Source: Pectinophora gossypiella (taxonomy: Eukaryota > Arthropoda > Insecta > Lepidoptera > Gelechiidae). From it: a DNA stretch of 64,000 bases. The stretch is from positions 7,014,672 to 7,078,671 of the forward strand of contig NC_065405.1 in assembly GCF_024362695.1 (NCBI RefSeq), written 5' to 3'. The notes under the pieces are model-generated. The model saw only the letters and a list, made by a program, of their open reading frames with translations. It was not told where the DNA came from and made no database searches. The translations under genes were made by a program, and so were the position numbers. Shown here piece after piece: positions 30,924-41,609 of the stretch; position 1 is the first letter of the stretch, and each line of letters begins with the position of its first letter.

Positions 30924-31596
30924 AATAGCTTGAGAAGGAGGGCTCATAGCTATTTAGTTAAGGTAACTTTCAATTTTGTGAGGAGGGTTCACAATTATTT
31001 TAATTATCGTATATAAGAAGGAAGGGTTTGTATACGATAGTTACAAGTGTGAGAAAGAAGGTTCACACTCAATTGCTTTGCAATAGTTCGTGAGAAAGAA
31101 GGGTTTGCGAACTATTGCCAACTTGAATAGCTTTATAATATTATGATTATTTTAATTATCGTATATAAGAAGGAAGGGTTTGTATACGATAGTTACAAGT
31201 GTGAGAAAGAAGGTTCACACTCAATTGCTTTGCAATAGTTCGTGAGAAAGAAAGGTTTGCGAACTATTGCCAACTTGAATAGCTTTGTAATATTATGATT
31301 ATTTTAATTATCGTATATAAGAAGGAAAGGTTTGTATACGATAGTTACAAGTGTGAGAAAGAAGGTTCACACTCAATTGCTTTGCAATGGTTCGTGAGAA
31401 GGAAGGGTTTGCGAACTATTGACAACTTGAGTAGCTTTATATTATGATTATTTTAATTATCGTATATAAGAAGGAAGGTTTGTATACGATAATTACAAGT
31501 GTGAGAAAGAAGGTTCACACTCAATTGCTTTGCAATAGTTCGTGAGAAGGAAGGGTTTGCGAACTATTGACAACTTGAATAGCTTTATATTATGAT
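30924..31596 (+). repeat. Hairpin array with conserved purine loops, including four tandem units of about 150 bp
   Basis: Units start at about 30994, 31146, 31298 and 31447 (periods 152, 152, 149). Each unit holds three larger inverted repeats: ATCGTATA/TATACGAT, AGTGTGA/TCACACT and AATAGTTCG/CGAACTATT. Each of these encloses a purine run such as GAAGGAAGGG, GAAAGAAGG or GAAAGAAGGG. A small ATTGC/GCAAT hairpin lies between. Two further single hairpins precede the array: AATAGCT/AGCTATT at 30924-30954 with loop AAGGAGGG, and TTGTGA/TCACAA at 30976-30994 with loop GGAGGGT. It lies between the integrase remains and the 3' LTR, in the transcript's 3' region. Confidence 0.88.
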
Positions 31597-31693
31597 TAGA
31601 AAGAAGAGCTGATGTTTCACCCCGTAAATGTGATTATATTTTAAGTGAAGCTTTGTAACTGTTCTCGATGAGTGTGGAATCACTTGGCCCGCC

Positions 31694-31764
31694 GAATGTT
31701 AGGTTTGAACATTAGACGTTTTGTCTACGTGCATGAGGACATGCACGACGTCAGGATGGTCGAA
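31694..31764 (+). promoter_or_regulatory. Pre-LTR segment; partial repeat of the LTR start
   Basis: GAATGTTAGGTTT at 31694-31706 repeats, 68 bp early, the junction GAATGTTAGGTTT at 31762-31774 where the 3' LTR begins. A strict polypurine tract is not obvious before 31765 (CAGGATGGTCGAA), although plus-strand priming must occur here. Confidence 0.5.
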
Positions 31765-32087
31765 TGTTAGGTTTTCTGTAATTTTGTGCGAATTTGTGTT
31801 GCCTTCATATGGCAACACTAGGAGAAAGGGTATAAAAAGGCGTGTTTGTCTTTCATTGGGGCTTTTTGATTCGAGCACGCATCGAAGGCAGACGTACCAT
31901 TTTGAACACGTGTACACTTGTGTTTGAGCACGCGTGCGTTTTGGAAATTTAGAGTAAGTAACCAATATACTTATTATTTATTATTTCAATGGTTGTTTTA
32001 TTTATAGAGCATGTACCTGAGGCAGCTTTATGTATATCCAGGTATCCGTATGTTAGTTAATGATCATGTTACCGTGGTCTTACTACA
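31765..32087 (+). repeat. 3' LTR
   Basis: Same length (323 bp) and, by eye, identical to 26017-26339, including the TATAAAAA box. It is followed by ATTA (32088-32091), the second copy of the target duplication. Confidence 0.93.
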
Positions 32088-32250
32088 ATTATACCTACAA
32101 CACATTATTAGTTTTTTTTTTTTTTGTCTTTTTTACAATCTAGCCACCTCGTAACTTCGTATCAAAAGTGGCTGCAGATTGGTTGGCTTTACCTAACACT
32201 TTAAGAGTTAACAGTCTTGATTTTCTGCGAATGTGTGTCTACTTTATGAG

Positions 32251-32422
32251 TATTTTTTTACATGACTTTTTGTAGATTTACCGCAGATGGTTTTAACTAT
32301 TTGGCCGGACAAATGGGGAGCGCTGAAGGCTCTTATCCGGTACAACGTTAAAGACAACAGGCCTGAGGGTGCCAAGTTGGGCGCGAATCTCGGCTCAGGG
32401 CGTCGTCTGAGAGGAAAGATGA
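32251..32422 (-). repeat. LINE 3' end (family B)
   Basis: On the minus strand it ends ...CTACAAAAAGTCATGTAAAAAAA. It carries the CCTCAGGCCTGTTGTC and GCGCTCCCCATTTGTCCGGCC blocks shared with 34950-35231. The 82-codon frame here is a translation of the repeat. Confidence 0.7.
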
Positions 32423-33161
32423 GTCATGTAACTTTAGACATATATAGGCTTGCAAGAAGAGATCTCTTTAAAGGACATAAGACCTTTTATTACATGTTTT
32501 ATGTGTCTACTAAGCAGAAACGGTATTACAGGTAGTCTATGTATGTTTATTTAATAATGATTGTTTCCGCAAAGCGGAAAAATATTCGTAAATAACAATT
32601 TTTATCTCGCACGTGTTGAAACATGCGCGGGTAAATAGGATAGTTTCCAACTAGTCAAATCAGTTATTTTTTACTAAACATCAAAATTACTACGGAATTT
32701 GTATGCAAAAGCAACCTAAGAGGTAATAGAAAAACGTGACAAAATATCGCACTTATTAAATTTTTCTTTATTTATAATAATTAAGTACTTAAATAAGATT
32801 TTGTCACCTTTAGATCTGTCTTTATTTAGTAATCAGAATTTCATAATTTATTTTTGACCTAGGAAACTAGAGAATTATGGGAAAATTTGCTTAATTAGCT
32901 TATTGCTCGTAAAAAGTGTTTATTAGAAGTAATTATACTTAAAAATTCAAGTGTCAAGTCATACTGTGCGCGGGAGTTCACTGTAAAGATAGGCTCGTCG
33001 TGCCGACTAGGAGTCGAAGTGGTCGCCATGGCCGAAATCGGTCGGAGATAATCATCATCATCATTCTGTGGGTTCTATTCATATTTAAGATGCCGTGATT
33101 ATTTTTCTAATATATAGTTAATATAAAACATAAACATAGCATCACCCCTAGCCCGGAGGCC
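32423..33161. other. No feature recognised
   Basis: AT-rich except for a short GC-richer stretch at about 32965-33050. No gene-like frame. Confidence 0.4.
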
Positions 33162-33488
33162 GCTGCCTCCGTGGTCTAGTGGTTGAGCGTTGGGCTCACG
33201 ATCCGGAGGTCCTGGGTTCGATTCGCGGTGGGGACATATCACAAAAATTACTTTGTGGTTAGGTTAGGACATTACAGGCTGATCACCTGATTGTCCGAAA
33301 GTAAGACGATCCGTGCTTCGGAAGGCACGTTAAGCCATTGGTCCCGGTTACTACTTACTGATGTAAGTACGTAGTCGTTATATGAGTCATGTCAGGGGCC
33401 TTTGGCGGCTCACACCGCCACACCGGCTGACACCAGGGTTGATGAGGTTGGTAATTCACCTTATAACCCACACGATAGAAGAAGACCC
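33162..33488 (+). mobile_element. tRNA-headed SINE (family C, copy 5)
   Basis: One of the best-preserved copies: box A TGGTCTAGTGG, box B GGTTCGATTCG, GGGGACA, the core GTGCTTCGGAAGGCACGTTAAG and the full GTCAGGGGCC...CACACGATAGAAGAAGACC tail. The tRNA-like first 75 bases fold only loosely, and the element continues well past them, so it is not a tRNA gene. Confidence 0.85.
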
Positions 33489-33606
33489 CTGTACCCCTAA
33501 AGGTAGTGGTGTACATCACTCCTCGTCAGATATATTGAAGTCCTATGTGTCATGATCACGCATATTTTAAAAGAAGTTTTATAATCTGCAAGTAGATATC
33601 TCAATG

Positions 33607-33912
33607 GTGCTAATTCCTGTAAATACCATCTAATTTTATTTTAAGTTATATCTGTCCTTTTCTTATCCGCCGAAAAGGAAAGGGACGGGTAATCAACAAG
33701 CATAAAATTTATGGAACACACGTCAATTTTAAGCACAAATCTAAACCAACCGTCTAAAAATTTTACGTCAGTCAATAACCCGACACATTAATTTACTCAT
33801 TCTTCCTAAAATTAAGAGCTGTGAATCATCCGTCCCTTTCCTTTTCGACGGATACGAAAATGACGGATATAACCTAAAATAAAATTAGGCGGTGTCTGCA
33901 GGAATCGGGGCC
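33607..33912. mobile_element. MITE with long terminal inverted repeats (family I, copy 2)
   Basis: The left arm runs TAATTCCTG ... CTAATTTTATTTTA.GTTATA ... TTTTCTTATCCGCCGAAAAGGAAAGGGACGG. The right arm is its inverse from CCGTCCCTTTCCTTTTCGACGG to TAAAATAAAATTAG and CAGGAATC. Arms are about 80 bp. There is no coding sequence. A one-armed copy lies in transporter 1 (9042-9205). Confidence 0.75.
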
Positions 33913-34730
33913 AATATCTAGGTAAAAGTTAAAAGTTACGAAACGATGGAATTTATATGGACTATTAATTTACCGGCGCTTTTATCGTCCAAGCAAATAG
34001 ACCTATAATTTAAAATATGATTAAATAGAATTAATATAAATTATTTATAATTGAAAATGTTATAAAACGAATTCATTAATTTAAAAAGTAAGTAAATAGA
34101 AAAGGCGGGAACGGGTGTGAAAATTACGCGGTGAACGAAACAAATGAGGAACGGGATTTGACTTGTTCCCCGAATTTTCTAGGAGATATTGGTTGTGGAA
34201 AGAATTACAATGGAAATTAAAAAATAGTCGATAATGTCACTCAATTACAGTGTATTCTTGAAACACGTAATAAGTTACATGAGTCTGCGCCATATTGTAG
34301 TAAGTATTTACCTATGTACAAAAGTATTTAATTAACGAGGTAACAATTCGTTACTAGTTTATTGTAAGTTCATTGTATCTTTTCAAGGCTGTAGCTGAAC
34401 AGAGAATTATTTCAGATAGGTAACCAAGAATAATTATATAAAATCCATTGGAACCAAACTCGAGGCAAAAACTAAAACAAGTAGCAAGTTTCAGTAACAG
34501 GTCCCCTGAGTAATGAAGCGGTTGCTCTGCCAATTAAATTGTTACCAACTTGTAATAAATTGAAGGATGAAGTTCACGGCCAATATATACCATAACCAAT
34601 CTGTTAAACTGGAACATGTTTACGATGGAATGGAAATCTTACGACGCATCACGCACTTGTCTTGCAAGTACATAGCGAAGTACCGAAACGAAACAATAAT
34701 ATTATCTCCACTTTTTTAAATTGTCTTATT
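33913..34730. other. No feature recognised
   Basis: AT-rich sequence with no protein-like frame. Confidence 0.4.
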
Positions 34731-34734
34731 GTAA

Positions 34735-34905
34735 CGCATAACATCACGCCTGTATCCCCAAAGCGGTAGGCAGAGGCGTATAGTAAGTATAAACACCCAC
34801 TCTTTGCCAGCCATGTTTCAAGCCCATATAATAGGGGGCGATCTTGGGGTTTTCTGTAAGATCGTCGGAAGTGGAAAAACATGGAAGAGGCCTACATCCA
34901 AAATT
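34735..34905 (+). repeat. Dispersed repeat (family J, copy 1)
   Basis: CATCACGCCTGTATCCCCAA..GCGGTAGGCAGAG resembles 42570-42610 (CTCACGCCCGTAATCCCTAA..TGGGGTGGGCAGAG). A GGGGCGATCTTGGGGTTTTC end follows. A lepidopteran repeat of unknown class. Confidence 0.5.
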
Positions 34906-34949
34906 ACATATCAATTTAGGCTGATATAGATAGATAGATAGTAATAGGG

Positions 34950-35231
34950 GATGACAACGCTAATCCCCGATACCGACCCCGCCGGCGTGGTCGACGATTT
35001 CCCTCATTCAGCGCTTATCGCTATCGACCCACTAGGGTCGATTAATTCTTTCAAATATTTTTCCTCTCAGACGACGCCCTGAGCCGAGGTTCGCGCCCAA
35101 CTGGGCACCCTCAGGCCTGTTGTCTTAAACGTTGTACCGGGTGAGAGCCTTCAGCGCTCCCCATTTGTCCGGCCAAGTAGTTAATGCCATCTGCGGCAAA
35201 TCTACAATAAGTCACGTCAAAAAAAAAAAAA
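34950..35231 (+). repeat. LINE 3' end with A tail (family B, longest clean copy)
   Basis: It includes CCCCGCCGGCGTGGTCGACG, TCGACCCACTAGGGTCGATT, CCTCAGGCCTGTTGTC and CTACAATAAGTCACGTC followed by a 13-base A run. The shared 5' part with 38100-38450 shows this is the 3' UTR/end of a larger LINE. Confidence 0.75.
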
Positions 35232-35334
35232 AGACAACGCTAATTACTATTGCGACACAAATCCTGGAAATCACGTGATATCATTTATCTATGATCTTCA
35301 ACATGAATTCAAACTCATAAGTCGACTTCAGTGG

Positions 35335-35400
35335 TTTAAAGCCCGACCCGGGATCCGACCCGGGATTCGACCCAGGGACACTACAACGTAAGTCACGCGC
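35335..35400. repeat. Short GC-rich tandem of CGACCCGGGAT
   Basis: Three near copies of a 13-mer around GACCCGGGAT at about 35346-35380. It could be a partial duplication of a tRNA-like box B read in reverse. Too short to classify. Confidence 0.45.
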
Positions 35401-37386
35401 GCCTTATTGTGATTTGGCGAGCGCTGGGGGCTCTTTTTAGTACAAAAAGGGAAACCCAAAACGTACCATCTTATGTCTGCCAGAACTATCTGGATAAATT
35501 TCAAAATACAAGTTACAAGTATTTTATTATAAAATATTGTTGTATCTACGAGCAAGCTGGAATATGTTATGGCTGCGGAGAAACGACAAAAGAAACTCCA
35601 CAATAACATGTCATTATATTTCTATTAATAATTACTACATCCCTATTTCTCTTTCATTCGATACTACATACATATAAGTATACTTACCAACTTATCGATG
35701 TGTCCATTTATATTTTCAATGGCTTTATACTAATCCAATATTGTTAGCATGATAAACCTCTTACACAATAATTACAGATAGATTCGAATGATAAAATATT
35801 TATAAGAATAACGATGAGAAGCAATTACACAGGGCAGCATTGAGGTAAGTATACATAGGCTTATGGCCTAGGGGCCTCCAAAACAAAAGATCCAAAGATC
35901 AATAAAATTAAATGGTAATGTGGAAACGTATTTATCTAACAATGTGTGCTGAAATGTTACTAACAACCGGAGCGCCACTGTGGCCATGGCTGGGTACTAT
36001 CCATATTCAAAGTAACGCATGGTACCTGCCAGCTGGAAACAAAAACAGGAATGAACGAATGGGATATCTTATCATATACCGCCATTTGTAAAAGTGAGTA
36101 AACAAGTAAATGACAAATCTATTTTCAGGCCCCCGCCACGGGCCCACAGACCCTAAATGCAATGCTAATATCATGTAATGAAAGAGAGAGAAGTCTTTGT
36201 CCAAAGTATAAATTAGATAACTGATAATATTGGCCAATCACGAAGTCTGATTTAGGATTATAATAATCCGCAAAATTGCACAGACTTATTGAAATTACTT
36301 GAATAGTGATTAAAACTTGGAAGATTGTATATATAGAGTTGCTACTTTCTCTTTTAATTTATGCAAATTTGCACTTCTACGTAGAAGTGTATTCATTTTC
36401 AAAATACGTGTCTGTACATTTTCAAAATTTACCTACTGTACTTTTCTTTTTAATAATGATAATATGTTACTCTACTCATTCAGTAAGCCAACAATAAACT
36501 TTTATCACTGATATTTTCATAATACAAATGATTCGATTGTACATTGTAGTACCAATTATATTTTACATTACTATTGTAGGTGTTACATGTTATGATATTG
36601 CGCTACGAACATAAAAGATAAAATGTTCTGATAGACAGTGACGTGACAGGTGCCGAGATAGAGCCTCGTGTTTACAGAATCATGACGAAAACGCGAGAAA
36701 ACCTTACTCATCACAATTAATAAACATCCTTTCATAGTATCACTTTCCCTGCCTTTTCCTCAATAGTATTATTTTAGGGCACTGTGATAAAAAAACAAAT
36801 GCGACATTTCCCCAATTGCAATAGTATGATAAATAAATATTCCATTCTAACAAAAACAATAAACAATTGCTGGAACTGTCTTCCTAAAAAGATAAAATTC
36901 ATAACAAAGATTAGAACTCCATCTATGTCATTTGAATAACACCTACATTGTTGACGAAAGAGAAATTTGTTCCGGCAATAATGTTTTTTATTTATATAGT
37001 AAAACTTAGACTAATTATAAATTCATATTCTAAATAGCGCAATGAAATTATGCTCCTGCTGTTCATAAAATGACAAGTTTAGCCTTGCATTTTATGTATA
37101 GGTATAAAAAGATTAACTTATGGTCTAACAACAAAAAAATAGAAAATGTATGGTACATTTTCTATTTTTCTCCGTAACAGCATGTCATATAATTTGACTG
37201 ACGGCATTCATATTGTAATTAGTTGCCTAACTTACGTGAGTATTGTATTTATTTATTCATTAATTCTATATTTATAACGTCTTAATAAACAATGTAATTG
37301 TATCCCGTGTAATGCGATGTGGTATTGTATTTAGTTGTTAAGTAGATATATTGATGTTTTTACAATATTTTCCACTGTCTCCATAT
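35401..37386. other. Intergenic; one perfect hairpin
   Basis: No gene-like frame is visible. The one clear structure is an exact 16-bp inverted repeat around TGG at 37135-37169. Confidence 0.4.
37135..37169. repeat. Perfect hairpin
   Basis: AAAAATAGAAAATGTA (37135-37150) and its exact inverse (37154-37169) enclose TGG. It is similar in style to the palindromes at 14000-14095. Confidence 0.75.
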
Positions 37387-37507
37387 ACAGGGTGTTAGTG
37401 ATATCGTAACGAATACTGAGGACGATAATTCAGTCCATGATGCTGAGTTAATATCAAGTGGAATTTCCCGTCCTTCAAAATTTTTGTTACGATGTCACTA
37501 ACGTTAT
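37387..37507. mobile_element. Short foldback MITE, internally deleted (family A, copy 4)
   Basis: It starts ACAGGGTGTTAGTGATATCG and ends TTACGATGTCACTAACGTTA, with only about 120 bp in all. The left arm is nearly complete, while most of the centre and right arm are gone. Confidence 0.7.
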
Positions 37508-38099
37508 ATGATTTTTAATTTTACCTCATTGTCCATCTTCAAACTTCAATACTAAATGTAACTTGGTGATGGTCATTTTGGTATATATTTCAGTAGGTCA
37601 TGACCTTCTCCGTCTAACAAGATCCATTAACAAACTGAAGCAAATTCTAAAAGTGATGGTTTTAGGGAAATTCGAAGTCGGGAAAACCAAAGTTGCGGAA
37701 ATTTCTGATAATATGGCTCTGGCGTCCGTAATAGAATTACGGGCAAATTTCACTAATATTTTTATACTTTACGACACAAAAATTTAAAATAATTTACTTT
37801 TAGAGCTATTGACCGGTAATGGCACTGCAGTTTATGTAGTTATGAGCATTATCTGACCTTTTCTGTGTTCAAAAAGTCGTCCTATTTTCAGCATTAAGTA
37901 CACTATTTTAAATTTTCTTTGTACTGGTGTGCCAAACGTCGAAGAATATTGCCAATCTCCATAAAGCTATCGTATTGTTGTTTAAAGTGTTGTTTGTTAT
38001 CGTTTCAGACTTTTACACTCACAGGACAATTTGGGCCCGAAACTTTTTGTAATGCTCGACTATGTATCTTTGTACCTTCACATAGAAATCTGCTGGGAC
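37508..38099. other. No feature recognised
   Basis: A 74-codon frame (37563-37787) has no recognisable domain. Confidence 0.35.
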
Positions 38100-38450
38100 A
38101 AGGCTCTGTTTCATACAAACTGACGCGCGCCACAACGCCGAAGGACGATCCTGGTGACCCAATTACTCCAGCCATAGAGATGGCCAAGCGCCACAACAAA
38201 CGGGACCCCGATACTGGCCCCGCCGGCGTGGTCGACGTTTTCCCTCTTTCAACGCTTATCGCTATCGGCCCACTAGAATCGATTGATTCTTTCAAATATG
38301 ATCCTCTCAGAGACCTTGCGCGAAGGTTCGCGCCCTACTGGGCATCCTCAGGTCTGTGTATTAAATTTTGTACTCTTGTACTTGTTCTTCAGCCAAGTAG
38401 TTAATGCCATTTGAAGCAAACATACAATAAGTCGCATCAAAAAGAACAAA
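38100..38450 (+). repeat. LINE 3' portion (family B, longest toward 5')
   Basis: It carries CCCCGCCGGCGTGGTCGACG as in 34950-35231 and reaches further upstream (GACGATCCTGGTGACCCAAT and GGCCAAGCGCCACAACAAAC). The frames 37919-38404 and 38005-38295 are translations of this repeat. The A tail is degraded. Confidence 0.65.
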
Positions 38451-39762
38451 AACACAACGCAAACTGTACCGCCGCCTGTTTGGATTTGGCGACTAAATTG
38501 CCACCCCCGTACGTTACGTACTGCCTCGTGCCGGTATTATCCCACTCCGACTCAGGATGGCAACATAATAACCACCAAACACGTGATAAAGCTCTTTTCT
38601 CCACTCAACCAATTGCCTACAAATTGTCCACTTCCTTCATATCTCTGTAAGAATAACATGTGAAAATGATTTCATCTCGACATCACGTGCAATTTCCATG
38701 CATTGCTTATCAAATCATTTCGGTCCAACTTTTATTGACGCCAGTTCAATCAGTCTATTCTCAGTAGTACTTGATTGTATGTTGTAATTGATTTTGTATC
38801 GCTTGCTTATTTCTTTATGAAATCTTGAAATTAATAAAACACACGTTATAAATAATATTTTAATTTCCATTTGTCTAGTTCAATAAATTATTCCACTGCC
38901 TATTTACTTTCTAAAACCAATACACGCACTATCTATGTAGGTTGCAGTTTAAATTCCCTGAACCAAAACATCACTTGTTATGATATTGTAACTTGTATAA
39001 TTAATCGCGAGTGCCAAATCACTCGGCAAATGATATTGAAAGGATTGAGTTCAATGAAATCTTATTTGTAAGCTGGCTGTTGAGCCAAATGTTACTCTGT
39101 TCATTTCCCTCGAACACTTTCAAACACGCGTAAAATAACGGTTATGTAAATCGAAAAAAACGAATTCATTTAAATTATTTCCGGTTGGGTTCCTTAAAAT
39201 AGATAATGAATTCACAATCAATATTTCCAATGCCGGCCTATTTGCGTAACATTATCGATAAATAATTTACTTATAAGTACTGTGTAGGTGATGTATTTTA
39301 GCAGTCAGTGACGCAAGATAATTCTAACAACCTTACCTTATAATGCGAACGACGTGAATATGTAGGTATAGTAAATTCAATTCGAATATACTTCTGCACA
39401 ACAATAGAAACGTATGAAACTGACACATCACTTCAAAAAGTACTCGTATAATAGTTGTTGTTGATTACTTATATAAAAATTAACGTGTGGACACTAAAAC
39501 ATTTTCTTTCAAATATGTTTACATTATATATGTACTTATGTCAAAGTGTAAAGTTTTTTTTTTATAAATATATTTCTTTTTATTATATTCGTTACTAGCC
39601 TAGAATTACATTTAAGTATTTATACTTATATAGGATTTTCGTTTTAATCATTCTTGTAAGTATCAAATGTTTAATATAAATAACTACCTAATCAATACCA
39701 ATATCATCAAAATAATATGCAATATTATTAAAGGACTAAAAATCAATAAAATAAAATAATAA
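38451..39762. other. No feature recognised
   Basis: AT-rich sequence; short frames without domains. Confidence 0.4.
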
Positions 39763-40040
39763 TATAGGGCGCTAGTAACATCGTACCAAATACTGTGGGG
39801 GATGATTCAGATCACAATTCTGAGTTAATATCAAATGAAATCTTCCGTTGCGAAATTCATATTGTTTTATTGTATTATTTGAATATATTTTTGAATATTA
39901 TGGAAAATTCAAGAAAATCTCAGTTTCTTTTCCTAATTATTTTCAGTTCCATACTCTTACGACGGAAAATTCCACTTGATATCAACTCAGAATCATGGCC
40001 CAAATCATCCTTCAAAGTTACGGTGTCACTAACACCCTGT
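39763..40040. mobile_element. Foldback MITE (family A, copy 5)
   Basis: The left end ATAGGGCGCTAGTAACATCG is diverged; the right end GTGTCACTAACACCCTGT is canonical. Inner arms with TATCAAATGAAATCTTCCG and GACGGAAAATTCCACTTGA face each other. Confidence 0.7.
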
Positions 40041-40689
40041 ATAAATGGCGATACGGTATTCGGTCTAACAGAAAGCCCAGTGAGGGGTACCTACTTAGTT
40101 CATCTTGCGATGGATGTACCTCTGACTACCCCAATTGGGATATAGTCATGAGTTTATGTATGTAAAGTTAATAAATATAAGAAAAGCAATAGAATTCCTT
40201 TCAGTCACTCTTCGCGTACACTCGACAGACATTATTCTTCTTATTTGAAATGTAAAATGGCTTTCCACTTTTATTGCGTATAGGTATTCCCATAAGCCAG
40301 TCTCGATAGTTCTTTTATCGGTCTAGGCATCTCCATGTGTATTTAACTTTGAAACCTGCATTTTATGTGCAGTATAACACTTCTGATTAGATATAAACAG
40401 CGGATATGTACCCACACCCATAGCGCATGGAATACTCGTGATTCCACGGACTTGTAAGTAAATAAGTTTCTATTTAATTTCTTGTACTTATTTGTACTGT
40501 AAAAGAAAAGTAAGTACCGTAAAAATTCGCAATAAATAAACTTTTCATAAATAAAATACTAATAATTTATATTACTTGAAAGTATCCACTTGAAACTTTG
40601 GAACACTACATAGGTAGTTTGGACGACTCTATATTTCAATTACTACATTCCTATTCTTTTTTAAACATTCCTATTTTTCTTCATAAATT
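40041..40689. other. No feature recognised
   Basis: AT-rich sequence without repeats or gene-like frames that I could identify. Confidence 0.4.
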
Positions 40690-40750
40690 CGGCTTTGCCT
40701 AGATTTGCCGCAAATAGCATTAACTACTTGGGCGGATAAATAGGGGAAAG
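40690..40750 (-). repeat. Short LINE 3' fragment (family B)
   Basis: TAGATTTGCCGCAAATAGCA, then TTAACTACTTGGGCGGA, matches the last part of family B read in reverse. The T run has been lost. Confidence 0.5.
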
Positions 40751-40979
40751 TTCAGCATGAAGTAAGATTATGATGGAAAAATTGGTAGGTGTATTTATTG
40801 ATATTAATGTTGGCACGGTCATCAATGTAACTTTAGCAGTGTTCGGCGGTTCGGTCCTTGTTGCGTTAATAAACTTCAAATGTATGCCAAATGAAGCAAT
40901 TATGCATGTTACAGTGTAGAGCACAGTTCAAACTATTGTCAGTGTTATTTTGGGACTATTAAAGTCTATAAATAAATGT

Positions 40980-41310
40980 GTCTCTACAAATATTGGGAGG
41001 CACGGTCGGCGGCTGTGGATGCATCGCGCACGCCGACGTCAGCTGCGTGTACGCGACGCGTTATCGACCTTCTTCTTATCTCAACAAGAGCTACTCGAGC
41101 GCCGGCAAACGAAGCCAGCCGATAAACAAGAAGCAAAAGCGTGCGCCCGCGCCGATTTGCCTCATTCCATTCCGCTCAGCGCGTTGCGATCAGTTCGTTC
41201 GCCCCCGCCGCACACTCGTTCAGTTGCTCACTCGTTGCCGTCGCGTCGCCACGACTCTCCTCGCGTTTACTTTTCGCATCATGAGCCTGCAAGCCAACAA
41301 CACATAAACC
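40980..41310 (+). promoter_or_regulatory. GC-rich promoter / 5' UTR candidate of transporter 2
   Basis: This is a stretch of GC-rich, CpG-rich sequence that is not one of the repeat families. It carries several TCAGT words on + (GATCAGTTCG at about 41188, GTTCAGTTGC at about 41219), which match the arthropod initiator. It lies 250-370 bp upstream of the transporter 2 start codon. The frames 40950-41321 and 40978-41307 both cross it but show arginine-rich, GC-driven content and no domain. Two short upstream frames follow (ATG at about 41281, nine codons with stop; ATG at about 41318, seven codons with stop), which could damp translation if they are in the mature leader. Confidence 0.5.
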
Positions 41311-41557
41311 TTCCAAAATGAAGCCCCATCGGTTATAACGTTTCGTATATAAATTCTTTTAATTTTAGATCGAATATATTATATTGTGATATTTAGTTAG
41401 TTCTTCTATTATATTGTTATTATTTATTATCTATAATGGCTTCGAATTATAGTACGTAGTATATTTTTATATTAACAAATCAGTGCTCAAGATAATCTCA
41501 TTCCAAAACTCCCAGTAATTGAAATTAGTCTGAAAAGTTAAACTAGAATCAGTTACG

Positions 41558-41609
41558 ATGACAGCCAAAACTCGCTCACATTGGAAGGAATATGGAACAG
41601 CACTATGTG
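41558..41609 (+). CDS. Transporter 2, first coding exon
   Basis: ATG at 41558, 17 codons plus one base, then the donor GTGAGT at 41610. The leftover G joins CA at 50535 to give the alanine of ATLITA, the same residue run as in transporter 1. No track-sized frame marks this exon; it was found by phase and by the hydrophilic start expected of the family. Confidence 0.78.

Larger units (their letters stand above)
26017..32087 (+). mobile_element. Ty3/gypsy LTR retrotransposon, complete in outline but coding-defective
   Basis: Two 323-bp direct repeats, identical at every position I compared, begin TGTTAGG and end TACTACA. They are flanked by ATTA at 26013-26016 and 32088-32091, the short duplication expected of gypsy integrase. 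Between them, in order, are an untranslated leader with a GAGCC/GAGAC pentamer block, gag with zinc knuckles, protease, reverse transcriptase, RNase H and integrase remains, then a hairpin-rich 3' region. The order RT-RH-IN is that of Ty3/gypsy. No envelope gene is seen. The genes are broken by frameshifts and stops, the protease motif DSG reads DFG, and the first integrase aspartate appears as N. Identical LTRs mean recent insertion, so this copy was probably moved by proteins made from another copy, unless the breaks are sequencing errors. Confidence 0.92.

Noticed and set aside
30994..31596. Tandem array as a possible CRISPR array
   Set aside because: The units are about 150 bp, nearly identical throughout with no unique spacers, and lie inside a eukaryotic LTR element.
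33162..33240. tRNA-like sequences at the SINE heads as true tRNA genes
   Set aside because: Box A and box B are present but the stems are imperfect, and each continues into the same SINE body, so they are tRNA-derived repeats.
37919..38404. 161-codon frame as a gene
   Set aside because: Most of it is the family B LINE 3' end, recognisable by its match to 34950-35231.
40950..41321. Overlapping arginine-rich frames of 109 and 123 codons
   Set aside because: Two frames open over the same GC-rich leader with no domain or codon pattern; more likely promoter and 5' UTR.
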